Shown here: in pieces, positions 38,473 to 38,685 of the stretch
How the letters are laid out: every line of letters begins with the position of its first letter
Numbering within the stretch: the first letter of the stretch is position 1
Source: an uncultured Anaerotruncus sp.
GTDB taxonomy: Bacteria; Bacillota; Clostridia; Oscillospirales; Ruminococcaceae
Assembly: GCA_904398655.1 (NCBI GenBank)
Contig: CAJFPF010000145.1
Coordinates: forward strand, 1 to 38,685
Reading direction: 5' to 3'
DNA: 38,685 bases
Translations under genes and position numbers: made by a program
The notes under the pieces: model-generated
Database searches by the model: none
What the model saw: the letters and a program-made list of their open reading frames with translations, nothing else
Told to the model about the DNA's origin: nothing

Positions 38473-38685
38473 ATGAAACTGATGAAAACCCAGGACGCCA
38501 TAGGGCAGGTGCTCTGCCACGACATCACCCAAATTATCCCCGGCGTCACCAAGGACGCCGTCTTTCGCAAGGGGCATGTGATCACCCCCGAGGATGTACC
38601 GGTGCTGCTCAGCGTGGGCAAGGACCATGTCTACATCTGGGAGAACGACGAGACGGTGCTCCACGAAAACGACGCCGCCGAAATC
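38473..38685 (+). CDS. Molybdopterin-binding protein (MoeA-like), 3' partial
   Basis: The frame is open to the window edge, giving the first 71 residues. MKLMKTQDAIGQVLCHDITQ and GVTKDAVFRKGHVITPEDVPVLLSVGKDHVYIWE (read in parts) match the N-terminus of clostridial molybdopterin-binding proteins related to MoeA/MocB. ATG 38473 follows GAGGAGGGA at 38459-38465. It begins 59 bases after the MocA/ModE-like gene, probably in one operon for maturing a molybdenum hydroxylase. Confidence 0.82.
   Translation, partial: MKLMKTQDAIGQVLCHDITQIIPGVTKDAVFRKGHVITPEDVPVLLSVGKDHVYIWENDETVLHENDAAEI

Noticed and set aside
1-38685. tRNA, rRNA, CRISPR, insertion sequence or prophage
   Set aside because: I looked for TPsiC-like loops, regularly spaced repeats, transposase motifs and integrases and found none by eye; a covariance or repeat search would be needed to exclude degraded ones.

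Overview
The window is GC-rich, densely packed bacterial DNA with strong AGGAGG-type ribosome binding sites, frequent TTG/GTG starts and many short gene gaps. The gene content is that of an anaerobic Firmicute: an EFR1-type flavodoxin-ferredoxin, EtfAB with an acyl-CoA dehydrogenase, a four-subunit ferredoxin-linked 2-oxoacid oxidoreductase, several MATE pumps and a CarD-type regulator. My best guess is a gut member of the Oscillospiraceae (Flavonifractor/Lawsonibacter-like). That placement is inference, since no rRNA, tRNA or other decisive marker is present. I saw no tRNA, rRNA, CRISPR array, insertion sequence or phage gene.

Left part (1-10.8 kb) is ordinary chromosome: the 3' end of purL, a TVP38/TMEM64 membrane protein, a DUF4349 lipoprotein, a D-Ala-D-Ala carboxypeptidase-like protein that has lost its catalytic serine, a metallophosphoesterase, an EamA transporter, a LysR regulator, a GrpB-like protein, an AlkD-like DNA repair protein, a NimA-like flavoprotein and a MATE pump. 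Between the EamA and LysR genes is a candidate minus-strand small RNA with its own promoter and terminator and an exposed sequence matching the anti-Shine-Dalgarno end of 16S rRNA.

The centre (12.2-27.4 kb, all minus strand) is one long catabolic gene cluster. In transcription order it holds an acyl-CoA dehydrogenase, EtfB, EtfA, an EFR1 flavodoxin-ferredoxin, a DUF169 protein, a DctM-like permease, an Asp/Glu-racemase-family enzyme, a five-polypeptide dye-linked (imino/amino acid) dehydrogenase, a C_GCAxxG redox protein, a MalY-type PLP enzyme, and 2-oxoacid:ferredoxin oxidoreductase GDAB. The dehydrogenase matches the archaeal proline dehydrogenase complex PdhAFXB in gene order and subunit size, with the alpha subunit split in two. 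The layout suggests import of an amino or imino acid, racemisation, oxidation or transamination to a 2-oxoacid, ferredoxin-linked decarboxylation, and disposal of electrons through Etf onto an acyl-CoA. The substrate is unknown. A MarR regulator lies immediately upstream. Two copies of one AT-rich palindrome lie between it and the first cluster gene, and a terminator separates the two transcripts. A stand-alone GltD-like flavoprotein follows the cluster.

The right part (28.7-38.7 kb) has a Na/Pi cotransporter, three more MATE pumps (two are tandem paralogues), a GldA-type dehydrogenase, a CarD-family regulator, a glyoxalase-fold protein, and the start of a molybdenum-cofactor region. That region opens with a MocA-type nucleotidyltransferase fused to a ModE-like DNA-binding domain, followed by the 5' end of a molybdopterin-binding protein that runs off the window.
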